Source: DATCLA01 sp036564195
Lineage (GTDB): Bacteria > Bacillota > UBA4882 > UBA8346
Length of the DNA stretch: 9,615 nt
Direction of reading: 5' to 3'
NCBI GenBank assembly: GCA_036564195.1
Contig: DATCLA010000062.1
Coordinates: 1-9,615 of the forward strand
Shown in pieces: positions 7,701 to 9,615 of this stretch (its first letter is position 1; each line of letters starts with the position of its first letter). The notes beneath the pieces were generated by a model that was given only the letters and a program-made list of their open reading frames with translations, did not search any database and was not told where the DNA came from. The position numbers were made by a program, and so were the translations under genes.

Positions 7701-7896
7701 GTTTGGTGATCATACTCTCAATCTCTTCGGAACCCACACCTTCATATTGAGTCGATACGATTGCAACCGGAATATCAATATCCGGCATTAAATCAATCGA
7801 CAACCGCAGCAGGGAGACACCACCCAACACCAGTACAATCAAGACACCCATTAAGACTGTAACCGGATGTTTGATAGAGAGTTCATGAATTTTCAT
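4744..7896 (-). CDS. HAE1-type RND multidrug efflux pump, inner-membrane transporter
   Basis: Proton-driven inner-membrane exporter of the AcrB/SwrC (ACR_tran) family, expected to work as a trimer with the adaptor and TolC encoded upstream. About 1050 aa, full family length, with the usual duplicated layout: TM1 (about 13-33), a large periplasmic loop, TM2-6 (about 338-490), TM7 (about 550), a second periplasmic loop, and TM8-12 near the C-terminus. The TM4 motif GMLVDNSIVVLENI has the essential Asp (401) but Asn at the position of AcrB Asp408. TM10 reads GIVVNNAIVLVDY, with Asn where AcrB has Lys940. The Arg in TRLKPILMTTL is kept. A Gly-rich segment (GSSGGMRMGGSSG) lies in the second loop. 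ATG 7896 is preferred over GTG 7905 because GAAGG (7905-7909) is 8 nt upstream of it. It begins 21 nt after the adaptor stop. The substrate cannot be inferred. Confidence 0.96.
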   Translation of the reverse strand: MKIHELSIKHPVTVLMGVLIVLVLGGVSLLRLSIDLMPDIDIPVAIVSTQYEGVGSEEIESMITKPLESTLSTINNMKSITSKSSEGNSLVIVEFNYGTDLDFASLQMREKIDAIKDSLPDDADEPTVMKIDPNSMSVVQLGITSKNGILDEVALKNLVEDKIKPRLERLDGVASVSVYGGKTREIKIEVDPQRAAQYGLTLDKIVAKLRAENLNEPGGTVEYAQKNLLVRTMGKFESLRQIELIPITIPSGGTVFLKDVATVSDDFEKDYTYARMNGENSIGVGVKKQSAGNTVKVVNLVKKELAKIQREYPNLDAKVVFDQAKFIESSINNVADNAVSGGLLAILILILFLHNFRTALFIGTSIPISIIATFVLMYFTGITLNTISLAGLALGVGMLVDNSIVVLENIYRYRQEGHSMLEAARWGTNEVGGALWASTLTTVVVFLPIVFTEGITAQIFKELSLTVTFSLLTSIVVALTLIPLLCSRYLKIDDEKHQYWGGRWVNAIIHGWTKGLERVVAIYRPVLCWVLEHRKITVITVVGVFIFSLCLIPLVGVEFSPESDQGRFKIDIKLPTGALLSDTDQVTRRVESMINTIPELEKYFVTVGSSGGMRMGGSSGESHCASINVTLQPVSQRKRKTAVIVDEVRKKVTEIAGAQIQVREITSSMGGRGGGTRTPVQIEIHGSDFKVLEQLSEKVKNIIAKVDGIREPETSVEEGRPEARIVVDRKKAADYGIGVSEVASLLTTAIQGTVATSYEIGGDDYNVRVQYPEASRQTYEQLQNLYIITNSGLQVPLMNIAQIKLDEGPVEITRENQERYVTVTAQIFGRDIGSINRDIRSELTKLTLPEGYTISYGGDAEDINEMFSSLGLALILSVLLVYMIMACQFESLLQPLIIMFSVPVAYSGSIFGLVMTGRALGMTSFIGVIMLAGIVVNNAIVLVDYVNTLKKQGMGTHAALIQAGPTRLKPILMTTLTTILGLVPLALGLGESGETMAPMATVVIGGLTTSTILTLVIVPVVYSLFDDWHEKRAQGKARRQLATNKMAIED

Positions 7897-7917
7897 CTGC
7901 AACACCTTCGCTCTTGA

Positions 7918-9135
7918 TTATTTAACGTTCCTGACTTTCGATCCGGCTTTTAACTGGTTGACGCCTTTCACGACGACCTGGTCTTCTTCGCTTAACCCGG
8001 CAGTTACTTGAACCATTTTACTATCACTAATTCCGGTTTTAATGAATTTTTTGGCCGCAATTCCCTTATTTATGGTATAAACAAATTTACGGCCATCCTC
8101 TTCACCTAAGGAAGCTATGGGGATTGCCAAAACCTGTTCTGCTTGATTCAAATTGAATTTAACCGTAGCAAACATGCCGCTCTTTAACCGGTTTTGTTGA
8201 TTGGGCACCCGAACCTTCACCGGATAATTTAATGTTGTATTATTCACCGCCGGTGCAATTGCACTGATTTTCCCTGCCAGTGGTTGGTTGGAAACAGCCT
8301 TGACACTAACTTCGACTTGGTCTCCAACGTGAAGCTGATTGATTTTATCTTCCGGGACGTCGGTTTCGACTAGTAATGACGATAAATCAACTATCGTAGC
8401 TACTGTAGTGCTGCTACTAACATACTGACCAATTTTAATATCCTTGGTGGCAATTGTCCCGCTAATCGGTGCCCGAACTACCGTATAATCCAATTGGGTC
8501 TTAGCCACATCATACGCTAACCGGGCTTTCTCTAATTGTGCCTTGGCGTTGGTTGTACCGCTTTGTTCAGCTAATTTCGCGGACTTATAGTTCTCTTCCG
8601 CCACCTTATAGGCGGACTCGGCCAATTCCAATTCCTGTTTAGATCCGATCTGTTTATCATAGAGCCGTTTTAACCGTTCATATTGTCGTTTTGCATCCAG
8701 ATAGTTGGTTTCAGCGGTTACTAAGGAACTACTTAACGAAGTCTGGATTACTTTTAATGCTGCTTCGGTCTGCTGCAGTTCCAGACGTAAATCATGGTCA
8801 TCGAGCTTAAAAAGGACATCACCCTTTTTAACCTGCTGTCCCAGTTCAAAATAGATTTGAGTCACTTTTCCGGATACCCTGGCACTAATTTCTGCCTCTT
8901 GGACTGGTTTGACTGTACCATTCAAGATGATACTGTTTTGCATTGTAACCCGTTTTACCTGAACAGTAGTGACGCTTACCGGGTGATCATTATTATCAAA
9001 TCCCGTTCCTGGTCTCCCGGACGGCAATCCTGCTTTGCCTCCGTTTGCTTTAGCACTTCTAAAACCCCACCAGACCACCACAAGGGCTACAGTAACTATG
9101 CCAATTAACACCAAATACTTGCCTTTGTTTTTCAT
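7918..9135 (-). CDS. RND efflux periplasmic adaptor (membrane fusion protein, HlyD/AcrA family)
   Basis: Bridges the RND pump to the outer-membrane channel. It has 405 aa, a single N-terminal membrane anchor (about 8-26, uncleaved; no lipobox cysteine) and a short Gly/Pro-rich linker. The two halves of the lipoyl domain are seen at about 85-113 (ARVSGKVTQIYFELGQ, then KKGDVL) and 217-240 (VVRAPISGTI). Between them is a long Ala/Glu/Lys-rich coiled-coil hairpin (about 114-215), the part that contacts TolC. A beta-barrel domain (about 250-330) and a membrane-proximal domain (about 335-405) follow. The ATG start is supported by GGAGGAG (9143-9149) 7 nt upstream. It is separated from the TolC gene by 17 nt and from the pump gene by 21 nt, so one operon is likely. 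Confidence 0.95.
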   Translation of the reverse strand: MKNKGKYLVLIGIVTVALVVVWWGFRSAKANGGKAGLPSGRPGTGFDNNDHPVSVTTVQVKRVTMQNSIILNGTVKPVQEAEISARVSGKVTQIYFELGQQVKKGDVLFKLDDHDLRLELQQTEAALKVIQTSLSSSLVTAETNYLDAKRQYERLKRLYDKQIGSKQELELAESAYKVAEENYKSAKLAEQSGTTNAKAQLEKARLAYDVAKTQLDYTVVRAPISGTIATKDIKIGQYVSSSTTVATIVDLSSLLVETDVPEDKINQLHVGDQVEVSVKAVSNQPLAGKISAIAPAVNNTTLNYPVKVRVPNQQNRLKSGMFATVKFNLNQAEQVLAIPIASLGEEDGRKFVYTINKGIAAKKFIKTGISDSKMVQVTAGLSEEDQVVVKGVNQLKAGSKVRNVK

Positions 9136-9152
9136 CTTGAAACTCCTCCGTT

Positions 9153-9615
9153 TTATTTGATCTCTTTCCCCAAAACCAAGTCCAAATTGGCTAAAGCCGT
9201 TAAGTAATTACAAATACCGCTATAATAATCGTTTAAGGTTTCATCCAAATCCAATTGGGCATCCATTAAATCGGTCGTAGTTGCCAAACCTTCTTCCAAC
9301 TTCAGCTGAGTCAACCGAAGCGCGTTTTGCATCAGATCAATATTAGCATGGTGAACCTTGATGGTTTCCCAGCTTTCTTCCAAAGATTGCAGCCCACTTT
9401 CCAACGCCAGACGGATGGTATCCCTTAATTGTAATTCAATACTTTCCTGTTCTTTAACACCCACCTCGGCTGCAGCAACTTTAGCTTTGGTTGCTTTACC
9501 GTCAAAGATTGTTCCGGAAAGATCCAGTTTTAAAGCCCAGACTTTATCCCAATCCGAATCCTGATTTGACCCTTGATATGAACCGGAGGCTGTTAGGGTA
9601 GGATAATAGTCAGCC
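9153..9615 (-). CDS. TolC-family outer-membrane efflux channel, C-terminal part (5' end outside window)
   Basis: The frame is open from the window edge, so only the last 153 residues are seen; the start and any signal peptide lie beyond 9615. The visible part starts ADYYPTLTASGSYQ, the strand motif typical of TolC/OEP repeats. It continues through WALKLDLSGTIFDGKATKAK and long amphipathic helices, including LRLTQLKLEEGLATTTDLMD and AQLDLDETLNDYY, which are hallmarks of the second OEP repeat. It ends with a short LDLVLGKEIK tail. It should form the trimeric outer-membrane duct of the tripartite pump made with the adaptor and RND genes that follow in the same direction. A GTG at 9464 is internal to the gene, not its start. 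Its presence implies an outer membrane. Confidence 0.9.
   Translation of the reverse strand, partial: ADYYPTLTASGSYQGSNQDSDWDKVWALKLDLSGTIFDGKATKAKVAAAEVGVKEQESIELQLRDTIRLALESGLQSLEESWETIKVHHANIDLMQNALRLTQLKLEEGLATTTDLMDAQLDLDETLNDYYSGICNYLTALANLDLVLGKEIK

Overview
The window reads as chromosomal DNA of a diderm Bacillota (Firmicutes with an outer membrane). This is an inference from two things that rarely coincide. One is a four-part energy-coupling-factor (ECF) vitamin/micronutrient transporter, with Bacillota-like protein sequences and strong GGAGG ribosome binding sites. The other is an RND efflux operon that includes a TolC-type outer-membrane protein. I cannot name the genus.

All intact genes lie on the minus strand, in two transcription units. 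The right-hand unit (9615 down to about 4669) runs TolC-family channel (5' end beyond the window), HlyD-type periplasmic adaptor, then HAE1-type RND pump. Gaps are about 20 nt, and a hairpin-plus-T-tract terminator follows. Together these would make a complete tripartite envelope-spanning exporter; the substrate is unknown.

The left-hand unit (about 4031 down to 36) begins with a CRP/FNR-superfamily regulator. It continues with an ECF S component (substrate binding), EcfT, and two EcfA ATPases. T, A and A' overlap by 13 and 8 nt, which implies translational coupling. A perfect 8-bp inverted repeat lies just upstream of the regulator and a second, imperfect AT-rich dyad sits over the S-gene leader; both are candidate operators. 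The S component is not assignable to a known vitamin, so this is a dedicated, regulator-linked ECF importer of unknown substrate.

Between the units (3977-4743) is a roughly 770-bp stretch with no intact gene. It holds the candidate regulator operator and a plus-strand decayed Y1/REP-associated tyrosine transposase (about 4214-4588). The transposase carries a frameshift and stops, and its HUH/tyrosine catalytic core is missing. A possible promoter and a short GC-rich tag (CGGGGACGGTTCTT) precede it. The RND terminator closes the region. No tRNA, rRNA, CRISPR array or convincing riboswitch was seen.
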